From Pauljensenia sp018375675 (GTDB lineage Bacteria > Actinomycetota > Actinomycetes > Actinomycetales > Actinomycetaceae), in assembly GCA_041432705.1 (NCBI GenBank), contig JAPWAE010000004.1, positions 1 to 64,000 of the forward strand: DNA of 64,000 nucleotides, read 5' to 3'. The notes under the pieces were generated by a model. The model was not told the DNA's origin and did no database searches. It worked only from the letters and a program-made list of their open reading frames with translations. A program made the position numbers and the translations under genes. Of the stretch, positions 1-8,150 are shown piece by piece. Position 1 is the stretch's first letter. Every line of letters begins with the position of its first letter.

Positions 1-338
1 GCTAAGTAGCAGTCAGCAACCACTGTGATCAAGGCGTTTTCGGAGCGTTTGCGGCGCTGCAACAGCCACTCTGGAAAGTAGGTGCCTGAGCGTAGCTTGG
101 GGATCGCCACGTCAATGGTGCCGACCCTGGTATCCAGGGGCCGGTAGCGATACCCATTGCGCTGGGTGTGACGCTGCGGGTCTTGTTGGCCCCACTGGGC
201 CCCGCACACGGTGTCAGCGTCCGCTGAGAGCAACGCGTTGATCACGTGCTGGAGCAGGGAACGCATCAAATCTGGGGACGCCTGGGATAACGCCTCGCCA
301 AGCAGGCCAGCAGGGTCGATAATATGAGGAGCGGTCAT
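1..338 (-). CDS. IS256-family transposase, N-terminal part (partial)
   Basis: The ATG at 338 is preceded by a GGAGG sequence at the same distance as in the complete copy. The visible 112 codons match the complete transposase (start 11504) nearly residue for residue, including the region around RNGYR and IPKLR. Observed changes include Asp-Ala-Val to Asp-Thr-Val and Ser to Asn near RKRSE. The DDE catalytic region lies outside the window, so intactness cannot be judged. It would act on its own element's terminal inverted repeats. Confidence 0.9.
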   Translation of the reverse strand, partial: MTAPHIIDPAGLLGEALSQASPDLMRSLLQHVINALLSADADTVCGAQWGQQDPQRHTQRNGYRYRPLDTRVGTIDVAIPKLRSGTYFPEWLLQRRKRSENALITVVADCYL

Positions 339-460
339 CGTTGTGCCTCCAAATCGTTTCGAGTCAGAAGTAGAGAGCTTTCTCGAAGGATCACACGGTG
401 ACCGCACCCATATCAAACGGGCCGACCACCCACGGTTACACCACTATGCGGGACGCTACT
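1..460 (-). mobile_element. IS256-family insertion sequence, 5' end only (runs off window)
   Basis: The outer end at 460 carries the same terminal sequence (agtagcgtcccgcatagtgg read on the minus strand) as the left end of the complete element at 11381-12788, followed by the same leader and transposase start. The two copies differ at many third-codon positions over the 340 bases that can be compared, so they are diverged relatives and not a recent duplication. The element lies directly against a truncated Abi_2 gene. Confidence 0.9.
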
Positions 461-461
461 C

Positions 462-770
462 GAGCAGCTGACAGTGGTGCGTAATGTTTGTGCTCACCAC
501 GGACGTCTGTTCAACAGAAACCTTCTGCCGGTATCGACCGTCGCATTTCGCACTATCGACAGATTAAGTCTTCTTCCTGAAGGCCAAAGCGACAAAGTCT
601 TCGGAGCGCTCCTCGTCATGGGTTTCATGCTGCATAACATCTCTCCCGGCACGAGCTGGGCAACCAAACTGAGCAACTTGGTACATGACGATTACGAGCG
701 GCTCGCCCTACGGTCAGTCACCGAGATGGGTTTTCCACCCGATTGGGCAATCAGCTTCACTCACCAATAA
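462..770 (+). pseudogene. Abi_2 (AbiD/AbiF-type) abortive-infection protein, C-terminal remnant
   Basis: The open frame from the IS end to the stop at 770 contains RNVCAHHGRLFNR, the hallmark of Abi_2 family proteins and also an R-x4-H motif as in HEPN ribonucleases. Family members are usually about 300 residues; only about 100 remain, and the frame begins directly at the IS boundary, so the 5' two-thirds were displaced by the insertion. A GTG at 474 is probably not a real start. Family knowledge: Abi_2 proteins abort phage infection. Lower GC than the core genes suggests foreign origin. Confidence 0.85.
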
Positions 771-836
771 CGTAAATGACACGAGCATCGTATCGCTGTG
801 GATCTAGTCAGTTTCAGCGGTTATCCATGCAACTGC

Positions 837-1805
837 CTAGTGGCCTTGTTTTTCTTCTGAGGTGTCGGTGTTGTTGACGATGAGTTGACCGAGCGGGAAC
901 GCTCCGGTTGTTTCGGTGGTGGTGACCAGGCCGTTGATCGTCTGGGTGTCGCCGGTGAAGGGGTTGGTGGCCGTGCCCGCCCAGGTTGTGGTGAGTGTGA
1001 TGGTGCGGGTGGCACTGGGGTATGGGCCGTCAAGGAAGGACTTCCACCCGTTGGGCGCCTTGTAGTAGTGGCGAATCAGGGCGGGGTCGGTGTTGGGGTC
1101 CATGCCCTCTTGCCAGGGCATCCCCGGCGAGGTCATGGTGAGGTCCGGGGTTCCGTCTCCCCAGCTCCACGTATAGGACGTGGCCGTGAGGGTCACCGTG
1201 ATGTCGTGGCCCAACAGCGTGACGGTGTGGGCCTGCGTGGGATGCGTGGCGGCAACAAGCGTGGGAATGTACTTGTTCGTGTACGACACTCCCTCAGGCC
1301 GCTTATACAGGCCCGCGCCATCGGCATGGATCGTCGTGGCCGCGTAGTACAGGATCTCGCGCGTGGTTGGAGCCGGCACCGCATTATTGCCGCCTCCCTT
1401 CCGTGTAATGTGCGTGCACACAAATGGGGCAGATTCAGTCCCATCCGGCAACGTCACTGTGTGCATCGTGCGGCCATCACACTGATCATCCTCCGCATAG
1501 GCGTGTGCCTCTGGAGATGCTGCTGCATCGGCAGTAAGCTGAGCCCTCTGGTCGTTGACAGTCGATGGATTGCTTGATGATTGTTGCTGCCCGGGGTTCT
1601 GCTGTGGTTGATGATCGTTTGCATATACTTCTGCGGCGTCTTGTTGGCCAGTCCTGCATATTCCAAATTGCCATGATCCACCGCCGGAACATGAGCTGGA
1701 CGATGGGTTAGAGATATCATCAGCTCTTGCTGTGGGCACATGGGTGCATAGGCTGATCATGGGGAGAATAATCATGCCGAGAGTAATCCAACTAATTTTC
1801 CTCAT
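837..1805 (-). CDS. Exported protein with PKD-like segment, unknown function
   Basis: This 322-residue protein starts at the ATG at 1805, which overlaps the 3' end of the upstream gene (ends 1792); a longer start at 1832 would overlap further and lacks benefit. Residues 1-28 form a signal peptide with a hydrophobic core and an A-R-A cleavage site. A Ser/Gln-rich low-complexity stretch follows (about 65-110), then a C-terminal half with YTWSWGDGT, typical of PKD-like beta domains. No anchor or enzyme motif is seen. The 14-base overlap indicates co-translation with the DUF6318-like gene, so the two products probably act together at the cell surface. Confidence 0.7.
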   Translation of the reverse strand: MRKISWITLGMIILPMISLCTHVPTARADDISNPSSSSCSGGGSWQFGICRTGQQDAAEVYANDHQPQQNPGQQQSSSNPSTVNDQRAQLTADAAASPEAHAYAEDDQCDGRTMHTVTLPDGTESAPFVCTHITRKGGGNNAVPAPTTREILYYAATTIHADGAGLYKRPEGVSYTNKYIPTLVAATHPTQAHTVTLLGHDITVTLTATSYTWSWGDGTPDLTMTSPGMPWQEGMDPNTDPALIRHYYKAPNGWKSFLDGPYPSATRTITLTTTWAGTATNPFTGDTQTINGLVTTTETTGAFPLGQLIVNNTDTSEEKQGH

Positions 1806-2592
1806 AGTCCGACACGCTCCCTTCAGTAGCAACCCAGTGGCCGTCTTTCCATGTCATGAATAGAACAAATCTGATGTCGAATGGGGAATCGCTGACAACG
1901 ATCTGTTTCCCCATGCAAGCTGTTCCGTTAATAGTTGTCACTTTGAAGACGACGCCTATAGTGTCGGGCTGAGCATTCCATTTTGGATCTGTAATAGGTT
2001 CGACTGACACAATGCTCGTGACTGATGACGTGTTGCCGTAAACCCATCCGTTTGCATAAAAGGTATTGATGCTGTCGATGGTGGAATCATGAAACTTAGC
2101 TCCAGCTTCTGTGATATCAGAGAAGGGTTGAGTGTCTCCGGTATTCCAGGCATAGGTGAGTGTCTCGATGACGTACTCAGCAGTGAGCTCGGCACCTCGT
2201 TCTGTGTTTTCTTTGGCTTCGTCGGGTAGTTCGGGTTTGGTGTAGGTGTCTGCCGCGAACTCGGCTGGGCGCACGAGGACTCCGTCGGGGCCGATCTCGT
2301 AGCCGCCTGACATCGGAGGTTCACTCGACGCCGACGGCACGGGTGCAGGGTGCACGGTGGGTGTTGCCGCGGCGCTGGGGCGATCGTTCCACGAGCCGAT
2401 GCTCGCGCCCAGCCTGTAGGCACCAACAGCTGCCACAGCCACCAGCACGGTGAGACCGATACCCATTGCCCACGGGCGCAGCGCTGCTCGTCTAGCTGAT
2501 AGGGCGCGCTTCTTGCGGCGTGATGTCGGGGTGAGGAAGTCCTGCTCTTCTTCCTCGGTGACGGGTCGCTCGGATAGGGGTGGGACCTTCAT
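1792..2592 (-). CDS. DUF6318-like membrane-anchored exported protein
   Basis: This 266-residue protein starts at the ATG at 2592, preceded by GGAGG at nine bases; longer reading-frame starts are not credible because they add unrelated Arg-rich sequence. A basic cytoplasmic N-terminus (about 1-38) is followed by one membrane segment (about 39-60), a Pro/Ser-rich linker, and an extracellular domain with GAELTAEYVIETLTYAWNTG, the pattern I associate with actinomycete DUF6318 proteins. Its 3' end overlaps the following exported PKD-like gene. Function is unknown; the family often occurs as lipoproteins or anchored proteins in Actinomyces relatives. Confidence 0.65.
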   Translation of the reverse strand: MKVPPLSERPVTEEEEQDFLTPTSRRKKRALSARRAALRPWAMGIGLTVLVAVAAVGAYRLGASIGSWNDRPSAAATPTVHPAPVPSASSEPPMSGGYEIGPDGVLVRPAEFAADTYTKPELPDEAKENTERGAELTAEYVIETLTYAWNTGDTQPFSDITEAGAKFHDSTIDSINTFYANGWVYGNTSSVTSIVSVEPITDPKWNAQPDTIGVVFKVTTINGTACMGKQIVVSDSPFDIRFVLFMTWKDGHWVATEGSVSDYEEN

Positions 2593-2710
2593 GGTGTGTG
2601 TGCCTCCACGGTGAGGTGTCCTCCGACGCGCCCCCACCATCGGAGGCACGCCCTTCCACATCAGGGTACGCGCAGAACCGACACGAAATACTAAGAATGC
2701 TGCGCAACCA

Positions 2711-3844
2711 TCACGCAAATCCTCCCACCCACACTCCCAGAACCGCACGGATGTGCATGCCCGGCCCCCGGCCTCGTCCGTTGAACGGCTGGGAACGGGT
2801 CACTCCCCTGGGGAAATGCTCCTCGACGATCCCGTCCAGCTGCGCGCGAATCTCCTCGAAGGCGCGGTCCAGGTCGAGTGTCGTTGCACTGATGCGGTTG
2901 CCGCTCATGCGGTAGGTGGCGTCGGGTTGGACGTCCTCGTCGGTGGCGGCGTACAGGAGCATGCCTGAGACCTCCACGCTCTCCCCCGCTCGCTCGAACG
3001 CTATCTGTTTGTTCTTCACGTACGCGAAGATCTGGTACAGGTTCCCCGAGTGCACGGTCCTCTTGTCGAAGTTGCTCTGCATCGTGGACGCGTAGTACTT
3101 CGCGTCGATGATGAGCACGCGGCCACGAGCGCTCAGGGTGATGTCGCTGCGCATGGCGGGTAGGCCGTCCGAAACCCCGTCGTCCAGCGCCCAGTCGATG
3201 AAGGACGCACTGGCGTTCAAACGGGGATGTTCCCTGCGGTAATACTCGAGGATGAACTTCTCATACAGGCGGCTCATGCGCTGCTCGTCGAAGAAATCCA
3301 TCATGCGCACGCTGCCGTCGCTCTGGGTTTGAAGCAGCCCTTTGACGACGAGCCAGCATACGGCCATCAGCATGCGGTAGGTGCGGTTGTTGCGGTCGTA
3401 TCGCATGTTCCAGTCGACCGTGTACAGGTCGATGTCGCGCACGTCCGCGAAGAAGACCATGAGCTTCTTCAGGCTCTTCTTGCGCGCCCGTGAGATGTCC
3501 GAGCGCACGAGCAGCGCGACCGTCGCCTTGATGACCCGGTTCATCGTCGTGTCAACGCTGAACTCGTCGTAGGAGCACACCAGCTGGCGACGCAGAATCG
3601 CCTGCGACTTCACGGAGTCGGTGACCTCGATTTTGCCGCGCAGGGAGGAGCGCGCCTCGGTCTGGCTCACGTATTCCTGCCCGAGGCCTCGTTTGAGTTG
3701 CAGGGAGACGCCTCGCTCGAGGATGGCGGCGCACAGCTCGGCGGCGTTGTTGAAGTCCTCCGTGGCCACGGCGCGGTAGCCCTGCTCGCGCAGCGCCGAG
3801 AAGGCGTAGGCGAGCATGTGGAAGACGTTGCGGACGCGAATCAC
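2711..3844 (-). CDS. mcrC: McrC-like subunit of type IV restriction system (nuclease)
   Basis: This 377-residue protein begins four bases inside the end of the McrB-like gene (ATGA overlap at 3841-3844), the usual McrBC coupling. The N-terminal two-thirds is helical and resembles the McrC scaffold. The C-terminal third carries a PD-(D/E)xK nuclease core: MRSDITL followed by a hydrophobic strand and IDAKYY, with the catalytic Asp and Asp-x-Lys. In known systems McrC stimulates McrB GTP hydrolysis and cuts DNA containing modified cytosine. The last 25 residues are Gly/Arg-rich and may be lineage-specific. Confidence 0.85.
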   Translation of the reverse strand: MIRVRNVFHMLAYAFSALREQGYRAVATEDFNNAAELCAAILERGVSLQLKRGLGQEYVSQTEARSSLRGKIEVTDSVKSQAILRRQLVCSYDEFSVDTTMNRVIKATVALLVRSDISRARKKSLKKLMVFFADVRDIDLYTVDWNMRYDRNNRTYRMLMAVCWLVVKGLLQTQSDGSVRMMDFFDEQRMSRLYEKFILEYYRREHPRLNASASFIDWALDDGVSDGLPAMRSDITLSARGRVLIIDAKYYASTMQSNFDKRTVHSGNLYQIFAYVKNKQIAFERAGESVEVSGMLLYAATDEDVQPDATYRMSGNRISATTLDLDRAFEEIRAQLDGIVEEHFPRGVTRSQPFNGRGRGPGMHIRAVLGVWVGGFA

Positions 3845-5229
3845 CGCAGCGACCTGCGCAGCCTGTCACTCCATTCGCGGACCTTGCCGGGCTCGTCGAA
3901 CCAGTACTCCTTGAGCATCGGGATGAGCTCGTACTCCACGATCGAGGCCAGGGCCACGTCGGTGCAGGAGTCGGCTTCCATGTTGCAGAAGTAGCTGTGT
4001 CCGATGCAGAAGCCCTCGCCGAGAGACTCATCCTCGGCGATCGCACGGTTGAGGGATTCCACCTCGCGCACCAGGGCCTCGAACCTCGGATTATCGAGGC
4101 CGGCGCAGTACATACGGAAGCCGTCAGAATCGAAGGCGGGGCGCAGCTCCACGAAGGCGAAACGGCGGCGCAGCGCGTAGTCGAGCATCGCGAGGCTGCG
4201 GTCCGCCGTGTTCATCATGCCGATAATGTGGACGTTCTTGGGCACATAGAAAAGCTCGCGCGAGTATAGAAGCTGAAGTTCGTTTCCGCGCTTATCGCTC
4301 TCGATGAGCATGAACAGTTCGCCAAATATCTTGGATAGGTTGCCACGATTGATCTCGTCAATGATGAAGAAGTATGCGTTCTCCTCGTCGTCGTCGGCGG
4401 CTTTCTTGCAGAAGGAGTAGAAGGCCCCCTTCACCAGCTCGAACCCCGCGCCGGAGGGGCGGTATCCCTCGATGAAGTCCTCGTAGGAGTAGCTCTGATG
4501 GAACTGAACGAGCTTGACGCGTGAAACATCCTTGACGCCCATCATCGAGTAGGCAAGGCGCTTGGCGGCGTAGGTCTTTCCTACACCAGGTGCTCCCTGC
4601 ATGATGATGTTCTTCTTTGTTTTCAGCAGGCCCACGATCGCGTTGTATTGTTGGCGGTCCATGTAGACGGACTTCAAAAAATTCTCAGTGGAATACTCGG
4701 GGAATACCGCCGACGGCTCCTCGATGTCGACAGAGTCTTCACCGCCCAGAAACGAGGCCTCAATCCGTTTAACGAGTTCCTGGTCGTAGGTAATATCGGT
4801 GAGGGTCTTCATCGGGAACTGTTGATCACTTCGCCAGCTTCCCTGACGCTTCCACGACACCTCACGCAGGTGGGGGTATTCCCCACCCTCCGGGTCATAG
4901 ACGTAGTCACCCGTGACGACGCCACGGCCGATAATCTCCTTCAGGCCGCGTTTCACGAAAATAACGTCGCCTGGCTTCATATCATTCGCGAATTGCCAGA
5001 CCGCCCGCGCCGAATTCGTCTGGGACGTATTATCGTCGCGAGTTTCGAGCAGGCGTTGGCGCATCTCCTCCTTGGTGGCATATCCCCTCAGGTCACCGAG
5101 CTGATGCCACCCCAGCCCCATAACGCCACGCTCGTAGAATTCTTCCCACATACAGGCTCCCCGGCCGGGGGCGTAGAGCCAATAGCGCACGGTCTGCACG
5201 CCGTCATCACCGAGAGCCGTCGTCTGCAT
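3841..5229 (-). CDS. mcrB: McrB-like GTPase with N-terminal EVE-like domain
   Basis: I choose the second of two adjacent ATGs (5229), which lies five bases after AAGGAGG; 462 residues. Residues about 10-140 look like an EVE/PUA-like reader domain (YWLYAPGRGA, then GDVIFVKRG and IIGRGVV). The AAA+ GTPase part has a Walker A GAPGVGKT (about 212-219), a Walker B FFIIDEINRG, and the McrB signature NTAD in MMNTADRSLAM. EVE domains bind modified bases, so this reader would target modified DNA, or RNA as proposed for some EVE-McrB systems, and hand it to McrC. Overlap with mcrC indicates one transcript. Confidence 0.85.
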   Translation of the reverse strand: MQTTALGDDGVQTVRYWLYAPGRGACMWEEFYERGVMGLGWHQLGDLRGYATKEEMRQRLLETRDDNTSQTNSARAVWQFANDMKPGDVIFVKRGLKEIIGRGVVTGDYVYDPEGGEYPHLREVSWKRQGSWRSDQQFPMKTLTDITYDQELVKRIEASFLGGEDSVDIEEPSAVFPEYSTENFLKSVYMDRQQYNAIVGLLKTKKNIIMQGAPGVGKTYAAKRLAYSMMGVKDVSRVKLVQFHQSYSYEDFIEGYRPSGAGFELVKGAFYSFCKKAADDDEENAYFFIIDEINRGNLSKIFGELFMLIESDKRGNELQLLYSRELFYVPKNVHIIGMMNTADRSLAMLDYALRRRFAFVELRPAFDSDGFRMYCAGLDNPRFEALVREVESLNRAIAEDESLGEGFCIGHSYFCNMEADSCTDVALASIVEYELIPMLKEYWFDEPGKVREWSDRLRRSLR

Positions 5230-5332
5230 CATTGCCTCCTTGAGAAGCGCGGCCATGAGTACTGGCTATCCGTCGTCATGGCCACACCCTATCACCCAGG
5301 TGATCGACGACACGATTCACGCCCCTAGTCGC

Positions 5333-5381
5333 CCAACAGCAAAGCCGGGCCACGCCCTCGCGCGACCCGGCCACTGCTTCG
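5333..5381. repeat. 48-bp hairpin repeat, copy 1 (between mcrB start and vapC end)
   Basis: Core CAACAGCAAAGCCGGGCC followed by a GACCCGGCC arm forms a hairpin. Read on the minus strand, the stem is followed by TTTGCTGTTG, so it can act as a terminator for vapBC. The same sequence is found at 6043, 6774, 9467 and 15742, always in the same orientation. Confidence 0.9.
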
Positions 5382-5398
5382 AAGAAGACACGGACCCT

Positions 5399-5770
5399 TC
5401 AGTCAAGGTCCGCCAACACGCCCACATCACGCGCAGCATGGCGCAGGCGCTTATCGCGCGTCCACAGCACCACACCGGGGGTTACGAGAGTACTCGCCAG
5501 AAGTGCCACATCGACAGCACTGAGGCCCCTCCCCCATAGCCGCCGCTCCTCGACGAGATGCCGCATACCCTGATCATCAACACTGCGCACGATCATCAAG
5601 CGTTCAAGCGCTTTCAGGAAGATCGATCGATTCTTGAGATTCCCTAACGCAAGTTCAGTGATGACACTCTGATGTACGCACACCTGATCACGCTCAAGCA
5701 GATCGACCAGAACCGGCTCAGTTTTCCGCAGGTGATCGATCCAGATGTTCGTGTCAACGAGGACTCTCAT
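5399..5770 (-). CDS. vapC: VapC-type PIN-domain toxin ribonuclease
   Basis: This 123-residue protein opens with MRVLVDTNIWIDHL, the first PIN acidic motif. The second (Glu in VITELALG), third (Asp in LSAVDVALLAS) and fourth (TRDKRL) acidic sites are all present, so the metal-binding site looks complete. PIN toxins of this size cleave tRNA or rRNA when the antitoxin is lost. The start overlaps the antitoxin stop by four bases (5767-5770). A hairpin repeat follows the stop. Confidence 0.93.
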   Translation of the reverse strand: MRVLVDTNIWIDHLRKTEPVLVDLLERDQVCVHQSVITELALGNLKNRSIFLKALERLMIVRSVDDQGMRHLVEERRLWGRGLSAVDVALLASTLVTPGVVLWTRDKRLRHAARDVGVLADLD

Positions 5771-5961
5771 GCGCGCTGCCGACTCCGAGGCGCAGCCTCC
5801 GCCGCAGAATCACTACCGCCGAGCGCAGCGAGCTGCCGACCACTCTCGATTCGAACGAGGAGTTCTACCGCATCCTTGATCAACGCGGATCGTTCTTTGA
5901 CCCCAGTCAGTTCCTCGGCGCGCGCAAGCAGGTCATCATCGAGTGTCACAGTGGTTCTCAT
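5767..5961 (-). CDS. vapB: VapB-type ribbon-helix-helix antitoxin
   Basis: The 64-residue product starts at the ATG at 5961, preceded by GGAGG at six bases. The first residues (MRTTVTLDDDLL) form a typical RHH beta strand and helix that binds the operator as a dimer; the ALIKDAVELLVR helix completes the fold. The C-terminal tail, rich in Ala/Ser/Arg, would wrap the toxin. A longer frame reaches 6066 but adds no RHH sequence and runs into the repeat at 6043. First gene of the vapBC pair, presumably autoregulated. Confidence 0.9.
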   Translation of the reverse strand: MRTTVTLDDDLLARAEELTGVKERSALIKDAVELLVRIESGRQLAALGGSDSAAEAAPRSRQRA

Positions 5962-6042
5962 GTATACCTCCGATCCCAGGATAGCACCATATACATCATC
6001 ATTTGATGCAACACATGATGCAGCACCTCTCTCACTCAGCTC

Positions 6043-6091
6043 GCCAACAGCAAAGCCGGGCCACACCCCCGGACGACCCGGCCGCTACCCC
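6043..6091. repeat. 48-bp hairpin repeat, copy 2 (between vapB and higA)
   Basis: Same CAACAGCAAAGCCGGGCC core with a CGGACGACCCGGCC second arm. It lies 17 bases beyond the higA stop and upstream of vapB, consistent with a terminator for higBA. It forms the boundary between the two toxin-antitoxin modules. Confidence 0.9.
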
Positions 6092-6107
6092 GTCAGACTG
6101 AGTTGAT

Positions 6108-6416
6108 TCAGGCGACTTCCACCGTCATGAGGGGAACGATTCCACTCAACGTATCGCCCAGCACGTCTTCGGCACGATCAAGCTCGTAACGCATCTGCAG
6201 GTTCATCCAGAATCCCGGGGTCGTACCGAAGTAGCGAGAGAGACGCATGGCAGTGTCCGCCGTGATCCCCCGCTTCCCATGAACGATTTCATTGATACGA
6301 CGGGGTGGAACACCGATAGCGACGGCGAGCTTGTGCTGCGTAATTCCGAAGCCCTCGATGAAGTCTTCCATGAGGACTTCGCCCGGGTGAATCGGAGCAA
6401 TTTTAGTGGTAGTCAA
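6108..6416 (-). CDS. higA: HigA-type antitoxin (XRE helix-turn-helix)
   Basis: The best start is a TTG at 6416, inside the 3' end of the toxin gene, giving 102 residues beginning with TTTKIAPIHPGEVL, the standard HigA/VapI opening. The HTH lies at about 25-65 (GITQHKLAVAIGVPPRRINEI). A longer frame to 6644 is only a shadow of the toxin gene. It would bind HigB and repress the operon. The 14-base overlap with higB implies translational coupling. Confidence 0.9.
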   Translation of the reverse strand: MTTTKIAPIHPGEVLMEDFIEGFGITQHKLAVAIGVPPRRINEIVHGKRGITADTAMRLSRYFGTTPGFWMNLQMRYELDRAEDVLGDTLSGIVPLMTVEVA

Positions 6417-6684
6417 CGATCTCAACCCCTTCTGGACCAGCGTCGCCCCACCTAAAGCAGATTCGCCACTGATCGTTGATTCGGATACTGTACTGCCCCG
6501 CACGATTACCGCGCAGACGCTCGAGCCGGTTGCCCGGAGGAATCCGGAGGTCTTCCAGACGACACGCAGCATCAATCTGGCGCAACTTGCGCAGCGCGAC
6601 GCGCACGATGCGCGCATCGAGGGAAGGAACAGGCTCCCTCGCAAACAAGTGCTCAGTCTGACGATCCCCGAATGACTGGATCAT
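6403..6684 (-). CDS. higB: HigB-type toxin (RelE/HigB family mRNA interferase)
   Basis: This 93-residue protein matches the family length. Motifs include RKLRQIDAA near the middle and GQYSIRINDQWRICF, the conserved beta-sheet core of HigB/RelE toxins, with the C-terminal DYH. Toxin-first gene order is the normal HigBA arrangement. RelE-fold toxins cut mRNA on the ribosome. The ATG is at 6684; the upstream region to 6774 is AT-richer and should hold the promoter. Confidence 0.92.
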   Translation of the reverse strand: MIQSFGDRQTEHLFAREPVPSLDARIVRVALRKLRQIDAACRLEDLRIPPGNRLERLRGNRAGQYSIRINDQWRICFRWGDAGPEGVEIVDYH

Positions 6685-7078
6685 GACACAAGACTATATC
6701 CAATCCCGTTATTAACGCAAACCGTTAAGCCGCGTCACTCTTACACTCTCGCTTTTCCTCTAGCAGACGGACGACAACAGCAAAGCCGGGCCACGCCCCC
6801 GGACGACCCGGCCACGGCCTCGTCGTGAAGAGAATTCTCGTGACCTCGCATCACTATTTGCACACGCCGGTGACACATCTCACTTAACGAGGTCACGGCA
6901 TATTTTCAACCAACAGGATCCGACAAACCGCGGAAGAATGGTTGCAGGGAGCGATACCAGGGCGACCGGTGGGGCACACAGACCGGTCGCGGTGTCTACG
7001 ATGACACGTCGCTGACCTGGTGCTTGAGCCGCGCATCACCCAGCGGCCCCCACCTTCGACTCAATGAAAGAGGCTCAC
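6685..7078. other. Intergenic region with divergent promoters (higBA and asp23 operon)
   Basis: About 390 bases without a gene. It must contain the promoter for higBA (reading left) and for the Asp23 operon (reading right). The only clear structure is hairpin repeat copy 3 at 6774-6822. I see no convincing open reading frame and no RNA motif I recognise. Confidence 0.5.
6774..6822. repeat. 48-bp hairpin repeat, copy 3 (upstream of higB)
   Basis: CAACAGCAAAGCCGGGCC core with a CGGACGACCCGGCC arm. Unlike the other copies, no minus-strand gene ends just upstream of it, so it is not needed here as a terminator. It could mark a module boundary or a lost gene. Confidence 0.9.
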
Positions 7079-7522
7079 ATGAGCGACAACAACGAGAACG
7101 TTGACCAGGACAAGACCCCCGAGGGTCCCCTCCAGACCGACCACGGCACGACCACCATCGAGGAAAACGTCGTCGCTAAGATCGCCGGCATGGCCGCCCG
7201 CCAGGTGCCCGGCGTGCACGGCATGGGCAACGCCGTGCGCCGCGCCTTCAGCGCCGTAACTGACCGCATCACCACCACCCAGACCAACGTCACCGGCGGC
7301 ATCACCGTACACAAGGGCGAAACCCAGACCGCCATTGATGTCACTGTCGTCGTCGAGTACGGCTACTCCATCATCAACGTCTGCAACGACATTCGCAGCA
7401 ACATCATCGACCAGATCGAAGGAACCACCGGCCTGGAGGTCGTCGAGGTCAACATCGACGTCACCGACGTCCACCTGCCCGAGGAGGAAACAAACACCCC
7501 CGCCTCAACCGATCTGAAATAG
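7079..7522 (+). CDS. Asp23/Gls24-family envelope stress protein
   Basis: I place the start at 7079 (MSDNNEN), with AAAGAGG five bases upstream; an ATG at 7064 is possible. The 147-residue product has the Asp23 core: GTTTIEENVVAKIAGMAARQVPG, then a strand-rich middle and DVTVVVEYGYSI. Asp23 proteins are cytoplasmic, membrane-associated through AmaP, and induced by envelope or alkaline stress in other Gram-positives. It is the first gene of a five-gene operon ending at 9356. Confidence 0.92.
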   Translation: MSDNNENVDQDKTPEGPLQTDHGTTTIEENVVAKIAGMAARQVPGVHGMGNAVRRAFSAVTDRITTTQTNVTGGITVHKGETQTAIDVTVVVEYGYSIINVCNDIRSNIIDQIEGTTGLEVVEVNIDVTDVHLPEEETNTPASTDLK

Positions 7523-7554
7523 TCGACCTCAACGCCTGAATCTGAGGAATTCTC

Positions 7555-7731
7555 ATGAAGACAACGCACCTGGCTCTCCTGGTGGGCCTGTTCATGGGAG
7601 CCGTTCTCGCGTTCGGTTCCTTCGCCAGCTTCGTCCTCGTTGCCCTGTGTGGCGTCGTCGGATGGGTAGTGGGCCTCTATCTGGAGGGCCGGGTCGATGT
7701 CCAACGTATCCTCGATTGGCGAAAGAGGTGA
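7555..7731 (+). CDS. DUF2273-like small membrane protein
   Basis: A 58-residue open frame with TGAGGAA upstream. It is almost entirely hydrophobic from residue 5 to 42 (two closely spaced membrane segments with many Gly), followed by a basic tail ending in DWRKR. This length and the position between two Asp23 genes match DUF2273 proteins, which are standard partners in Asp23 operons. It probably helps anchor the Asp23 complex to the membrane. Confidence 0.85.
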   Translation: MKTTHLALLVGLFMGAVLAFGSFASFVLVALCGVVGWVVGLYLEGRVDVQRILDWRKR

Positions 7732-7736
7732 CGAGC

Positions 7737-8150
7737 ATGGCCGCGCCTGACTCCGCAGTCACGCAGCCGAAGCCGTCGCGCGAGAAGGAATCCTCCTTGA
7801 CGCAGCGCGGCACCACGACTATCCCGGCCAATGTCGTCGCCCGAATCGCCGCTCAAGCAGCGTTTGAGTTTGCCGCCGTAGGCTCGAACGCAGGCGGAGT
7901 TCTCGGGATTGGCTCCCGTCGAAACTTCGGGTCTCGTCCCGAGGCTACGTGCCAACTCTATGGGCAGCGCGCGATCCTCCATCTGGACCTCGGCCTCGTC
8001 TTCCCCACCCCCTTGTCCTCCACTCTCGAGGACCTGCGTGCGCACGTGAGCGGTCGCGTTGAGAAGCTGTGCGGGATGAACGTTGGCAAGATAACCATCG
8101 ACATATCCTGGCTCAACCCGAGCAATCGCGTCAGGAAGCCCCTGAGATGA
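7737..8150 (+). CDS. Second Asp23-like protein
   Basis: The 137-residue product starts at the ATG at 7737, six bases after the DUF2273 stop. The core RGTTTIPANVVARIAAQAAFE parallels the first Asp23 protein, then diverges with GSRRNFGSRP. It is shorter and lacks the acidic N- and C-terminal tails of the first copy. Two diverged Asp23 paralogs flanking DUF2273 is a common actinobacterial layout. Its stop overlaps the next start (ATGA at 8147). Confidence 0.85.
   Translation: MAAPDSAVTQPKPSREKESSLTQRGTTTIPANVVARIAAQAAFEFAAVGSNAGGVLGIGSRRNFGSRPEATCQLYGQRAILHLDLGLVFPTPLSSTLEDLRAHVSGRVEKLCGMNVGKITIDISWLNPSNRVRKPLR

Noticed and set aside
885..1577. Long plus-strand open frame opposite the exported PKD-like gene
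   Set aside because: Gly/Arg/Val-rich translation without domain signature; it is the reverse-strand shadow of the gene at 837-1805.
837..2592. Toxin-immunity pair reading of the two overlapping exported genes
   Set aside because: Both products have export signals and neither has a toxin or immunity signature; nothing beyond co-translation supports it.
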